Assembly: GCA_946807835.1 (NCBI GenBank)
Contig: OX327696.1
Location: 756,501 to 820,500 of the forward strand
DNA length: 64,000 nt
DNA from: Ailanthus altissimus
Lineage: Eukaryota > Streptophyta > Magnoliopsida > Sapindales > Simaroubaceae
Direction of reading: 5' to 3'
The translations under genes were made by a program, and so were the position numbers. Under the pieces are notes generated by a model. It had not been told where the DNA came from and did no database searches. It was given only the letters and a program-made list of their open reading frames with translations. Each line of letters starts with the position of its first letter. The stretch's first letter is position 1. Positions 31,403 through 44,616 of the stretch are shown in pieces.

Positions 31403-33292
31403 CCCAATCGCTATACTACTATTATAGTAATACAAGTTATTCCTTTTAGTACCTTTCAATGTCATAAGAGCACCTGAAGTAGCCCTCAGAATTCTATCTT
31501 GTATATATATAGTACAGCCTTTAGATTCCAAGGCTCCCAAAGAGATGAGATTCTTCCTCAACCTTGGTATATACCAAACTTGTCAGGACTTTAGTTGATC
31601 TATCATCATTTTTCAACCGGATTGAACTTATCCTAGCAGTATGACAACTATCATTATTTTTTATATACACAACTCCACCATTATGCTCTTTAAAATTAAA
31701 GAACCATTCCTGATGTGGACACATATGATAAGTACAACTCCAATCCATAATCCACTCGTCGGAACGAGACGTGGATGAATAATCATTTAAATAAAAATCT
31801 GACAAACTATCATCGCTTGCACTTTTAATAACACATGCATCAGAAACAGACATATCTTTTTCTTTCTTTTTCAACTTTGGACAATATTTCTTCCAATGTC
31901 CTTTCTCCCGACAAAAGGCATACTCATCTTTTTCTACTGTACCCCTCGACTTAGATTTTTTTCTTTTTTCTGGTTTTCTACTCTGGCTACGCCCTCTTAT
32001 AGTCAATGCTTCTACTGACTCGTCTCTATGTTCTTTTTGATTCTTTCTATGGATGAGAGTAATACATAAATGATCTAATTCATTTGGAAGAGAACCAATC
32101 AACAGTATAACCTTTATTTCATCTTTGAAGGTTTTCTCTAAATTTAATAAATCAACAATTAACTTATTAAATTCATCAATATGAGAACTTATACTCATAC
32201 CATGTCTCAACTGAAGACAAAACAATCTCTTCAATAGATATAGCCGGTTCTTATTTCTTTTCTTTGTATATTTGTTCTCTAGGGCCTTCCACAATGCATT
32301 GGTAGATGTTTCTCTAATGAACGGATACTTCTACTCTCTACACAGACAAGAACGAATCAACCCACAAGTTTTTATATTAAGCCTGTTTCAGTCTGTCTCT
32401 TTGATATCTTCTGGTTTTGTTTCTTCAAGAACTATATCCAAGTCTTACTGACACAATTCGTCCAGCACCTCACTCTGCCTTAAGATGAAGGAAGTCTTGC
32501 CATCAAATTTTTCCACATCTATTTTTACACTAAACACTGTCACTGTCCTTATCGATGTAGATGATAATGATGCCATAGCTACCTCGCACAAATGTGCTTG
32601 ATACACAATATCACAAATAACCAAGCTCTACTAAATAATTATATCCAACAACTAGCAATCTAAAATTCACCAACTTAGAATAATAGTAAGTGCTCAACAG
32701 AAAATTAGCCACTCACCGTCCTAACCCTTGGGCACTGGTACCACTTGTTGCGCCAAGAAGCGTTCAAACAACAATTAACATTATTATCAATTGTTACGCG
32801 AACAATAAATGATACTAGCAATACCACAACCATCTAGCACAATATGCAAAAAAGAAAATAACACGAAGTTTAACAAGGTTCGGTAATGTTACCTAAGTCC
32901 TTGGACACCTCTAGAACAAATCTACTATGTTCAAGAGAAATTACAAAGTTTTTGGGCCTTAACACAAATTCTCAAACTATTGGGTCAAACTGCAAATACC
33001 TAAATAGTAAGGCCAATACTGTAATTACTCAAACAATAGGGTATTACTATAATGCCTAAAAAATAAAGGAAAAAATTAAAATCTTACAACTTTCAGGGGC
33101 TTAAATACAAAATCCTTGAACTATGAGGTTCTTATAAAGAGATCCAACAAATAGAGAAGGAGAAAAAAATTATTCCAAAGGTACATATAATATCAAAGAA
33201 GGTCTTGTCTTATATAGGCCTAACCAAGCCACCCAATACCATCTCCTACCAATGTGGGATTGGCTCAATTGGTATATAAGATAATTTTCAAC
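31395..33292 (-). mobile_element. Copia-B: truncated Ty1/copia fragment (LTR, gag, start of pol)
   Basis: The 5' LTR is 32792-33292 on the minus strand, from TGTTGAAAATT to GCGTAACA, with a TATA region CTATATAAG. A PBS-like TGGTACCAG lies further on. Gag starts at 32576 (VEKFDGKTSFILRQ), with an HC knuckle of decayed form near 31890 (CREKGHWKKYC), then WIMDWSCTYHMCPH at the protease site and the pre-integrase region (IPRLRKNLISLGALESKGCT). It stops at about 31395, where the Copia-A LTR begins. The left end of Copia-B is not seen again beyond Copia-A. Confidence 0.85.
32792..33292 (-). repeat. 5' LTR of Copia-B (501 bp)
   Basis: Termini are TGTTGAAAATT and TTCGCGTAACA on the minus strand. The outer edge at 33292/33293 abuts LRR sequence of TNL2, so this LTR marks the point where TNL2 loses its 3' end. 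Confidence 0.82.
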
Positions 33293-34410
33293 AATAGAAG
33301 CTCCGGTAAGCATTGAATCCTCTTACAATCACTTATGCTGAAATCTTTCAGCTTAGAAAGGTGTATGATGCTTACTGGTATTTCTCTTATCGCAGTGCTT
33401 CAGCATACAGCCCCTCACAACGATTCTAAATTTCCAAGTTTGTTAGGCAATCTTTGAAGATTGAAGCAACCATTAAGCTTAAGACGTTCAAGAGATTTCA
33501 AGTTACAAAGATTGCTTGGGAGACTTTCAACGATTTCACAATTACAAAGCTCCAAGATATGTAGTCTTGATAGACATCCGATGAAGGAGGGTAGTTCTTT
33601 GATTGTAGTTCCATTAGCATGCAACCTCTTTAATGATTCTAAATTTCCTAATTCGTCGGGCAATCTCTGACGATTGGAGCAACCATTAAGCCCAAAACTT
33701 TTAAAAGATTTCAAGTTGGAAAGACTGCTTGGGAGTTCTTTAATTGCAACATTATTAGTAATCAGGTCCCGCAATGATTCTAAATTTCCTAATTTGTTTA
33801 GCAAAATTTGAAGATTGGAAAAACCAGTGAGATTAATCATTGAAAGAGATTTCAACTTACAAAGAATACTTAGAAGGCTTTCAAGGATTTTACAATCACA
33901 AAGATACAAATCCTGTAGTTTCAATAGATACTCGATGGATGAGGGCAGTTCTTTGATTCCAGTTTCACTTATTATGAAATCTTTCAGCTTAGAAAGGTGT
34001 ATGATGCTTGGTGGTATTTCTCTCATGGCAGTACCTTTAGTGTACAGCATCGTCGACAATTCTAAATTTCTAAGTTCGTCGGGAAATCTCTGAAGATTGG
34101 AGCAACCATTGAGATCAAGAATGTTAAGAGATTTCAAGTTGCAAAGATTACTTAAGAGACTTTCAAGGATTTTACACTCATAAAAATACAAGTGCAATAG
34201 TTTTGAAAAACATCCGATGGATGAGGGCAGTTCTTTGATTGCAGTTTTAGTAACACCTAATATCTTCAATGATTTCAAATTTCCTAATTCGTCCGAAAAG
34301 CTCTGAAGATTGTAGCAACCATTGAGATAAAGAGATGTCAACTCACAAAGACTGCTTAGGAGACTCTTAAGCATTTCATAATAACCAAGGCCCAAATAAC
34401 ATAGTCTCGA
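33293..34410 (-). pseudogene. TNL2 LRR exon, 3' segment
   Basis: The segment is about 1.1 kb. The upper part has an open stretch of about 330 codons with TNL-type LRRs (AIKELPSSIGC, GCSNLQRFPDEL, REIPPSIIHLSKLKDF). The repeats are more irregular than in TNL1 and lack the 71-residue homogenisation. The left edge (LTR of Copia-B) corresponds to TNL1 position about 5650. The right edge is the retroposon target site. Confidence 0.9.
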
Positions 34411-37400
34411 ATAATAGCACTCGAAAAACCCTAGCACTCAAAAGAAGAAAAGCCGTCAAAGCCCAGCCACCGTAGCCCCTGGGGGAGAGGCCGTCAGCTT
34501 CTCTCCGGAGGACCTTGCTCTTCTCCAAGCTCGTTTCTCTTTCTTTTTTTTATATTTTCTGTGGTGTTTTTTCCTGTTCTGTTTCAGGTGGAGGCAACCA
34601 CCCTGGCTGGTGAGCTTCTTCTCGGCGTTCATAATTCCCCGTCTGTTACAGATGCGCCGCCCCTCCTTGCCTCTTGACGACAAAACCCTCTGTTTATCCC
34701 AAACCAGACTCAGCGTCTGTCGATCTCTCCTTATCCCCGACCATCTTTTCGACCCCTCACCGTGCTAACCACCGTCAAACTTCCAACCATTGTCCTAGTG
34801 CAGCTTTGCTCCCACAATCTATTCCTCGCCTATCGGGTTGATGCAAATTCAACGGCTTTTACAGCTGCCTAGAGCTGCTGGCCATTTTTGCAAAGTCAGT
34901 GAGCCTTGGCAGCCACTGTTTCTCCCTAGCCCACTCTGAGCCTCTCCTGGACACGGTAGAACTGATCAGAAACTACCATATACTTCTTGACCTTTTTCGG
35001 CCGTGGCCTGTCCCGAGTACGTAGTAGGCCACCAGTGTAATGTCGTGGCATTTTCGTTCTCGGGTGTTCCTGTTGTTTGGGTATACTGCGAGATGTAGGT
35101 AACCTCCGACCATCTCTTTGAACTTACTACCTTGCTAAGCATTCACCATTTTCAGCAGTTTTGCTACAATCAGATAGTGCTTCGCTCGATAGCTTATTAT
35201 CATGGTTTCGAAATATGTGGTTTGCTTGTTGATTGTTGATGATTTATGCTGTTGGTTTTACTTAGTTTGCTTTTAATTTTATGCAATAATAATTTCTCCA
35301 TTTTTGAAAGGATTTGTATTTCTCTTCTACGGAGGTTTGTATTTCTCTTCTACGGAGGTTTGTATTTCTCTTTCTATAAAAAGGTCTGTCTTCCCTGTTG
35401 TCAAAAAGGTTTATTTTTTCTTTCTCTGGAAAGAGTCTTGTCCTTACCCACTATGAATATGATAGCCTTTGTAGTAACCAGTATCCATGACTAATAAGAA
35501 TAAGTATTTATATATTTATAAATATACGTATTTTATTTGTATGTTGGTGATACTTGATTTATATATTGTTATTAGTAGTATTTGTATAGGTTAAGGTCAT
35601 ACTACTAGCATTGGGTTTAATTGCAAGACTTTAGATTTAATTTAGGGACCAAATTGTAATATTTTTAAAGTTTTAGGGGTAAATTCGTAAATACCAAAAA
35701 TTAGCCACTTAGTATAAAAATACACTTTTAAAACCCTAATTCTCTCATTTTGGTCGAGCTACCTCTTTTAGAGAGAGAGAAGAGAGAAAAAGAGGGGAGA
35801 GAAAAAGAAGAAGGAGAAGAAAAAGAAGAAGAAATTGGAATTTTGGATCTTAAGAGGTATATCACAACTATTTCTCAATTTATTGGTGTTAATTAAGTTA
35901 ATTTCTTTAAGTTTTGATTTATGGAAATATGTATAATTGAGAATTTGATGTGTATTTCGTATGATATTGTGAGAATTGATGATGATCTATAAGATAGCCT
36001 GATAAATCATGATGAATTGTGGAATTTCTGCTTGATGGTCTCTTGATCCAAGAATTTTATAAATTGTTGTGACTCGATTCTGGTTTTGAATTTTGAGTAT
36101 ATGAAATTAGACATGTTTAGGATCATCAGAGACTTTGAATCGATTCAAAATTTCAGAAATTGAAATTTTTGTGAATTTACCAAAATGACCCTGAAATTCT
36201 AGAAATTTCCTATATGAACAGTATGATAAAGTGACGAATAATTTTTGTCCTACTGAATGATCTTCAAAAATTACGAATTTATAGAATATGATAATTTTAT
36301 ATGTCTAATATGATATACTCAGAATTGAGAATTTAGATCAATGTGGTTGAAATGTTATGATTTTCTAAATGTATCCGCTCATTGCAGTATTTGATTAATA
36401 GATATTTAAAGCTATGGAATAAAATAGTTTTAAAATACTTTTGGCAGTGATTTGGAAGTGAAATATTTATCATGGACTTAGATATGTGTTAAGAGTAATT
36501 ATGTGATATTTTTATAATTTTTGAGTTAGTATATGATTTTATAAAATTGGGAGATTGAATACTGTTTAGTAAGTATCTTGATCCTGTTAGGTTAGTAGTT
36601 TGGATTCGATGGTGTGTATAGAATGGATTGTGTAGGAATTTTGATATAATATTCATATATAAGAAGGATATATGAGTCAAGAATGGTATATTCTGATTTT
36701 GGAGTAATTGGACATCATTTGATGTATTAAAATTTTTTGTTAAATGTAAGTGGTCAGAATGACAGGTTTTGAGAAACCAAGTATTTAGACTAATTTGATG
36801 TGATAAATGCATTGTGTATAATTTTGTAAGCAATTTAAAGTATTTTGTGTGAATTTTGAGGCTTATGAAAGGATTAATCTCCATTGATAGGTTAAGGAGA
36901 TTTAAGCCTTGTAGCTGAAAGTGTTAAGAGGTAAGTATACTAGACTTTTTACTGAAATCACAATAAACATAGTAATTATTTTGTATGATTTTGCAAATGG
37001 GGTTAAGAATATGTTTATGTTATGTCAAAGTATATTTTGATATGAAATGTGAATATATGTTTATGAATATGAGTATTGACATTGAGCATGGACATACATG
37101 TATTTTTGAAAGTGAGCTTTCAAAATGAGATGTGTTTAATAAAGAAAGCTTTTGAAGTGTAATATGTCCATGAGAAATATTTTGTGTTTTGAGGGTACTT
37201 GAACTCATTGTTAACTTAGTAGGCATTTTATGTGATTTGTGGAGCCTTTATGTGTGGCCTTTCCTTCGGGATTGGTATATGTTATGTGTTCCGTATGTAG
37301 GGAGGATCTTATTAGTACCTAAAGGAAGAGTGAGTCATCACATTCGTGTGGTGGCATATTGGTGCATGTGAGAGGACTCACCGATGATCAGGGTGAGGGT

Positions 37401-38339
37401 TTGGCTTTTACCTTCGGGCATGAGCATTATATATGTGTAATTTAAAGGCCTCACTTGTACTATTCCTCTCATACGGTATGTCACCTACGAGTGACATTTG
37501 GCTCATTATGTGATATGTGATATGTGATATGTAAGTCCTACTAAGTAGTAGTTGAGTGATGGTATTCCTATTATATGTTTTGAAAGAATGTGTAAACGCT
37601 TACATGATATGTGATTTGATAAGATTATGATTTTGATTGATCATAACATATCATACATATGCATTGTGTACATATATGTATTTGTATTTGATATATGAAA
37701 AACTAGTATGCTTACTAAGTTTTATACTCATTATAGTTTATGGTGATTTCAGGTAAATAAGGTACATGTGTGCTTAGCAGATTTGGCAAGGCTTCTGTTG
37801 TTCCTTGGGTTCTCTAAGTTGTTAGTTTGCTAAATGTTTCATTTGGGGACACGTGGAATAAGATATTTGATTGGTCCCTATTGAATAAATACTTATGTAT
37901 TATTTTATTGTGTGTGGTTGGATTTAGTTTACGTTTCACCAAGTGTAGTAATGGATTGATTTTAAGTAAGAATTTGCAATGAATAAATTCTGGGCTTCCG
38001 GTAACAAAGTTGCTACTGGTGACGTAGTAGAGTGTTAATCTCTGAGAAAACTCTGCGTATCTCCGGTTTACTAATTGTCCCAATCATAATTCAATTGCTA
38101 TAATTCTGAAAGAAATTAAAATGAATGTTTAAGTATTATTGAATGAATGTAAGTGATGTCGTGTGTCAAATCTTTTGGGTCTGGAGTGTGACAGCCTTCT
38201 TCTTTGCAAGAGGCTTGAATCAGATGATCTCAAAATGTAATTATCTTCCTCTGTTATTCCTTTGATATGTTTATTAAAGGAATTTGATGTAATATCTTGA
38301 CAATATTAATAATATGATATCATTCCACTAAAAAAAAAG
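34411..38339 (+). mobile_element. Short poly(A) retroposon (about 1.2 kb) carrying a nested solo LTR
   Basis: The TNL2 LRR exon is interrupted between TAACATAGTCTCGA (34397-34410) and TAACGTAGTCTCAA (38340-38353), a 14-bp target duplication with two changes. The insert ends in nine As on the + side. It starts AATAGCACTCGAAAAACCC and is GC-rich and pyrimidine-rich for the first 700 bp, without a clear frame. Subtracting the solo LTR (35470-38193) leaves about 1.2 kb. It is probably a non-autonomous or internally deleted LINE product; a processed transcript copy is also possible. Confidence 0.75.
35470..38193 (+). repeat. Solo LTR, family S, copy 1 (2.72 kb)
   Basis: It runs from TGTAGTAACC to GAGTGTGACA and is flanked by a perfect 5-bp duplication GCCTT (35465-35469, 38194-38198). 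It has no coding frame or internal domain. It is homologous along its length, in reverse orientation, to 44617-47239 (shared strings include AAAGGAAGAGTGAGTCATCA, GGTGGC and CCTTGGGTTC). TG..CA ends and 5-bp duplication fit an LTR; the length suggests a gypsy family. No internal region of this family is in the window. Confidence 0.88.
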
Positions 38340-38771
38340 TAACGTAGTCTCAATAAACACTCGATGGATGAAGGAAGTTCTTTGATTGTAATTTCACCAA
38401 CATGCAACTCCAATAATGATTCCAAATTTCCTAATTCGTTTGGCAATCTTTGAAGATTGCAGCAACTATGAACACTAAGACATTCAAGAGATTTCAACTT
38501 ACAAAAACTGCTTGGGAGTCTTTCAAGATTTTTATAATTATAAAGATTCAAGGTATGTAGTCTCGATAAACACCCGATGGATGAAGGCAGTTCTTTGATT
38601 GCAGTTCCAAAAGTATACAGTAGCTTCAATGATTCCAAATTTCCAAAATTGTCAGGTAATCTCTAAGATTGGAGCAATAACTTAGATGAAAAGTTTCTAA
38701 AGTTTGGAGCAACCACCGAGATAAAGAGTTTGAAGAGATTTCAACTCACAAAAACTACTTGGGAGACTCTC
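38340..38771 (-). pseudogene. TNL2 LRR exon, middle segment
   Basis: The minus-strand frame gives two 71-residue-type modules (TAIKELPSSIGCLSRLHTLN, LERLPSSFCKLKSLECLS, NLQRLPNELGNLESLLEL). It lies between the retroposon target duplication and the gypsy duplication CTCTC (38767-38771), which interrupts the same TTGGGAGACTCTCAAGCATT string seen intact in TNL1. Confidence 0.9.
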
Positions 38772-41111
38772 TGATAGGACCCGAGCTGAGCCCTCCTCGA
38801 AAATCGAGGTGGATCCTACGATGACGTGGGATTAACTTACTCTTTACTCATACATATAATACAATGAGGCTACCTACCTTAACAAAAGGTGTACTCGTGG
38901 ACTCCAATATATAAAAAGATATACAAATACATAGACTGAGTGAAACGACTTGCCCTAGCCCAACCTTTATGTCAGGGCAAAGTTGTGACCTTGAACTGTT
39001 AGCTATATGCTTGATTCTCTAAAAATCATTAGGCAAAGGAAATAAAAAAAAAGTAAAATGAAAATAAACAATTATATTTTTACATGACTTCACTAGATGT
39101 CTTATAAATATACTAATACATATGGATGCATGTCACAAGTGTCACGCGGTTCAACGGGACTCCATGAATTCTGCAATACCTAAGGAGGAGAAATTTTAAG
39201 AAAAAATAGTGAGTCAAATGACTCAATGAGTGATAAAAAATATAATTACATAAATGCCTTTTTTATAGATAAAATTATCTATTTATAAATAAAAAAAGGT
39301 ATCTCGGAAATAACAAAAACAAATCACTCAATAAATAAAACGTGGACATATATAAATATCATAAACTTCGTTAAAACTTGTAATGTAAAATAATTATGAA
39401 ACTGTATATTTAATAATTTCAAACCTTTGCTAAAGTATCAATATTTTTTCTTAAGTAAACATAGTAAAACATATAAATGATATAAAATATCACATATTAT
39501 ATTTATATTAAAAACCACACTAAACAAATACTCATGAAGGAAACCTCGTCGTACCCAGAATACTCATCAGGCAGAGCATTAGACATATTCTTTTCTATCT
39601 CAGCTCATATCCTCGTCTTATGCATGTATAGAGCAAACTAATGTCCTTGTCATACGTATGCGCAGAGTAAACTGGCTCCCAAAGAGCAAAATGCCCATAC
39701 ACACGACCTAAAACCTATGTGCGTGTACAGACAGGCCCCAAATACCTGAATCTCATATCTCTATCTGAAGGGGAAGAGTACAGCCTAATGATTTCAAAAT
39801 CATTTCTTTTATACAATACATAAGCTTATAATATTTCTTTATATCATATCTCGTACTTATTAAATTTCAAGATACTTAAAAATCATCACTAACACATAAA
39901 AATATATTATCTCTAATATAATATTTTAATAACTAATTACATATTTATTCATATACTTTATTTCATCTCATTGTCATAAGATAAATAAAAAAAATAGGAC
40001 ATGTTTAAAATTAATTATAGAGAAACAGATAAAAATTTATCATCTTATACTTTATACTTTACACTTTAATCAGATAAATTATTTAAGTATATTTCTAATA
40101 CTATATACTACCATGAATCATAAATTTCTTAATTATAAAATCTCTATATTTAACATAATTATACAATAAATTATAACCATAATTTATGTACATACATTTA
40201 TACTTATTATAAAAAGTTTACACTTATAAACATGCCAAGAATATACACTGAAAGTATAATTAATTAAACACAACATTTATTTATCTGAAATAAATTATGA
40301 AATTTAGTAAGGACAATGCTTGTAAGATTAAATTGTGAAACTAATATATTAAAAATATAACACATGTATTTATATAATATTCATTCACCATTAACAACCC
40401 TAAATTCTTATTTTCTTAAATAGCATATATATAGATTTATACATATAGATATATATATATATATATACATACATACATACATACCAATTTTATAAACTCT
40501 TTCTTAATTATTAATCACATATAAATACTCACATCATCCATTAACAATAAAACATAAATAAAGACATACATACATATATAAATTCATACAAAATAATTCC
40601 ACAACAAGTATAATATAATACACATACAAACATAAATGTCAATTCCATAGTTAATAAAATATAATATACATATATAATACACCTCAATTACATGGCTCAT
40701 ACATATCAATTTTATAGCTAAGACAATATAATATACATACGTACATATACACATAAATACATGCATACTTACTTTCATACATAAATATATCAATTCTATT
40801 TATAATAAAATATAATACACACACATACATGCATATATACATACATAGAGATATACATACATTACATATATATGTAGAGATATACATATATATACATCTA
40901 TTCCATGACTTACATATATACATCCATATATACTTATTCAATGGCTTTCATACATACATACATACATCCTTAAACATCATGAAAATAAAATATAATATAC
41001 ATACATAAACACGTACATGTATATATGTTACATATATATATATACATACACATACATATATATCTATCCCATAACTTACATACATACATGTATATATATC
41101 TATTTCATAAC

Positions 41112-41142
<31 letters not shown>

Positions 41143-42495
41143 AAAATATACACATCATAAAAATGAACTATAATATAAATACATATATATCATTTTATGA
41201 TTTACATACATACATAAATATATACATACAAGCACATCATAAAAATAAACTATAATATACATATATACACAAATACATATACACACATTTAAATACATGC
41301 ATACATATTTCTCACATCAATTCAAAAATAAATATAATAAACAAATTTTAAAAATAAAAAAAATTACTCACCAATAACTATTTAAATATTTTCTTCTTCT
41401 ATTTTCCATTTTGTTTTTCTCTCTTCCCTTTTCTTTCTTCCTTCTTCTTCTTCTCTTTCTTTCCTTTCTTCTTTCTTCCCTCTTTTTCTTCTTCTCCTCC
41501 GTCTCTTTCTTCTTCTCTCTCTTTCCTTTTCTCTCCTTTCTTCTTTTCCCCTCTTCTATCTCTTTTCTTTTTGTCTTCTCTTCTTTCCCCACTTCTCCTT
41601 TTTCTTCTTCCAACAAACCCCCACCAACAACCAAAACCCAAAACCCAGTGTAGATCCCCTGCTCTGCCTGTGGAGCAAATTGAACTGGTCTAATGCATGC
41701 GCAGAGCAACTACACTAAAAGGGAGGGTTCAAAAACTACTATTATATAATATCATGAAAGCATAATTGTTCTAAAATAAATATTTTTGTACTGAACATAA
41801 TCATAAACTATACTATAATAAATTCTAAAATATTTTTTAATATACTATATAGTATAAATATTTATCTGTCTAAAATAAATCATGACTAAATCTGATAACG
41901 CGTAATTTAATCATAAATGGCTGTAATTAAAAATATATAAAATATATACAGTTATCCATTCATAAAAGTACGCTAATCCTAAGCTGGGTCTGGATTCTGA
42001 GATCTATCAACTATCGGCACACCTCCTATATCATAGGGTGTAAAAATACATCATTAGTACCGATATGTATTATAAATATTAAAATATAAATATTCTAATA
42101 TCGTAAACTGTTACTCGCTAAAACACTAAGTATAAATCTAACTACCCAAACTGATTTTCTGCAATTTTTCCTTTTTATTTTCTTTTTTTTATCTATTTCT
42201 CTCGGCTACTCTTTTTTTCCTTTCTCCTCTTTCTATTTCTCTTTCTCTTCTCGGTTTCTTTTTCTTCCTTTCTCTCTTTTTTTTTCTCTTTTTCTTTCTC
42301 TTTTTTCTTTCTTCTGTTCGGCTTTGCTTTGTTTCTTCTTCTATTTCAATTGTGTCTCCTTAACGAATCAAAATAAAATAATTATATATATATATAAAAC
42401 TGCCATCGCTTGCTCTTTTTTCTTTTTTCTTATTTTTTTAACCAAATTATTTATTCTGCCACCAACTTATTTATTTTGCATACACGTGTATTACA
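38772..42495 (-). repeat. Gypsy-1 3' LTR with anomalous middle (3.72 kb)
   Basis: Its outer 200 bp and last 840 bp (41655-42495) align with the 1.53-kb partner LTR, but about 39000-41655 does not. That middle contains typical LTR-like text of another kind and long TACA/TATA microsatellites. Polypyrimidine tracts occur at 41395-41610 and 42170-42360; the latter is shared with the partner LTR (51230-51420). Confidence 0.8.
40425..41330. repeat. TACA/TATA microsatellite-rich tract
   Basis: About 900 bp dominated by (TACA)n and (TA)n runs, for example 40437-40485 and a near-perfect TACA run at 41112-41142. It is inside the non-matching middle of the Gypsy-1 3' LTR. Frames crossing it are compositional artefacts. 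Confidence 0.9.
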
Positions 42496-42559
42496 ATTCC
42501 TCCCCCATTATAAAAATTTTGTCCTCAAAATTTATATACCTCTTTGAAACAAATTAGGA

Positions 42560-44616
42560 TGCTAAACTCTCATCTGATTCGCTCGCTCCTATATAGCCTC
42601 TTCCCCTACATGATTTCTCTGTAGGACTTTAACTAGCGAAACTGTCTTATTACGTAGTCCTTGCTGGTAATAGTCCACTATCTGAACAGGTTCATCTACA
42701 TAAGTCAAGTTTGTCCTTAACTTAACTGGTTACGTATCTAGAATGTAAGAAGGGTCAGGTATATACTTTTGCAATATAGAAACATGAAATACATCATGAA
42801 TGCGTGACAACTCAAGTGGTAATGCTAAGTGGTACGCAATCACACTAACTCTTTCTAGAATCTCATATGGCCCGTTATATCTAGGACTTAATTTTTTCTA
42901 TTTCCCAAAACGAAGTACACTCTTCCATGGTGAGATCTGTAAGAAAATTCTGTCTCTTATTGAAAACTAAAGTTGTCTACGACATTTATCTATATAACTT
43001 TTTTATCTATCTTGAGTTGCCTTGAGTCTATCTTTGATAATACTGATCTTCTCACTAGTGGCTTGGATAATCTCTAGACCCAACAATTTTGTTTCTCCAA
43101 CCTCATTCTAGTAAATCGGAGTTCTCCATTTTCTTCCGTATAAAGCCTCATACGGAGCCATGTAAATGTTAGACTGATAACTATTATTATATACAAACTC
43201 TATCAATGATAAATATCATCCCAATTACCCTTAAGCTGCAACATACAAGCTCTGAGTATATCCACTAATATTTGTATAGTTCTCTTCGACTGCCCATCTA
43301 TCTGAGGATGAAAGGTTATACTAAAGTTTAGCTTAGTGCCTAAAGCCTTCTGTAAACTATCCCAAAATCTAGAAGTGAATTGAGAGTCTCTATCTGATAC
43401 AATGGACACTGGAACCTCATGTAACCATACAATCTCACTCACATACAAATGAGCTAGCCTATCTAATAAGTATGAAATCTTATAAGGCAGAAAATAAGCA
43501 GCCATTGTGAGTTGATCAATAATCACCCAAATACTATCATGACCCCTTTGAGTATGAGGAAGTCCAACAATAAAGTCCATGGTGATATGTTCCCACTTTC
43601 ATTCAGGAACTGAAAGTGGTTGAGATAATCCTATTGGCCTCTGATGTTCTGCCTTAACCTACTAACAAATTAGGCAGTGAGATACAAACTCTATAATCTC
43701 TCTTTTTATACATTGCCACTAGTAATGTTCTCTCAGAGTACGATACATTTTAGTGTTGCCAGGATGCATAGCATAAGCTAAGCTGTGAGCTTCTTCTAAA
43801 ATCTACTTATTTAACTCTGAGTTATTCAGAACACAAAGTCTATTACCCATAACTAATGTCCCATCAGCTTTCAATGTTAAATCAGTTCGCATTTCATTCC
43901 TTTCTTCTTACTTAAGTTTAACTAAATTAGGATTCTAATATTTCATCTCTCGAATCTGATCGATCAATATAGTCCTAACTTGAAATGTGCTAGACTGACT
44001 CCAAACTTGTCTATAGATAATTCAATCTCAATGGACTTTAACTCAACTAACAATGGAAGATAAGTCAGTTTTAAATAAGCTATAAAGCTAGAAGACTTCC
44101 TGCTGAGTGCATCTGCTACCAGATTCGCCTTACTTGGATGATAATCAATCGTACAGTCATAATATTTTTTTAGCTCTAACCATCTTTGTTGTCTCAGATT
44201 TAGATCTTTCTGTGTGAACAAATGCTTCAAACTTTTGTTATGAGTGAAGATTTGACATGTAACATTATATAAATAATGTCTCTAAATCTTCAAGGCGAAT
44301 ACTACTGCTGCTAATTCTAAATCATGGGTTAGATAATTCAACTCATGCTTCTTAAGCTGCCTCGAAGCATAATCTTTCACCTTACCATACTGCATCAGTG
44401 CATAACCTAATCCCTGTCTAGAAGCGTCACTGTAAATTATAAATTCTTCGGTGCCAGATGAAAGAGTGAGAATAGGAGTTGAAGTCAATCTCTTTTTAAG
44501 TTCTTGAAAACTACATTTATATTCATCAGTCCACACAAAATTTACATTTTTTCTGGTCAATTTTGTAAGCGGTGCAGCAATCTTAGAGAAGTCTTTAACA
44601 AATCTCCGATAATAGC
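42560..44616 (-). pseudogene. Gypsy-1 pol, 3' half: RNase H, integrase, chromodomain-like tail
   Basis: RNase H is at 44616-44000 ([49 protein letters not shown]). The integrase core is at 43580-43203 with DFIVGLP and SDRDSQF, but the catalytic glutamate is Lys (DGQSKRTIQ). The tail (about 43000-42560) has LSRIHDVFHVSILQKYIPDP and RNHVGEEAI, typical of Tekay-lineage elements. Several stops and frameshifts. Confidence 0.88.

Noticed and set aside
31521..31620. C-terminal end of a Copia-B frame reading YTKVEEESHLFGSLGI
   Set aside because: It is an out-of-frame reading; the correct frame gives the pre-integrase motif NLISLGALESKGC and continues to about 31395.
36489..36884. 131-codon minus-strand frame
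   Set aside because: Falls within solo LTR copy 1 and is not kept in the homologous copy at 44617-47239.
40425..41255. Several Tyr/Ile/Cys-rich frames
   Set aside because: Translation of TACA/TATA microsatellites.
41368..41709. Open frames rich in Lys/Glu/Arg or in Phe/Ser around 41.4-41.7 kb
   Set aside because: Created by a polypyrimidine tract inside the Gypsy-1 LTR; composition only, no motif.
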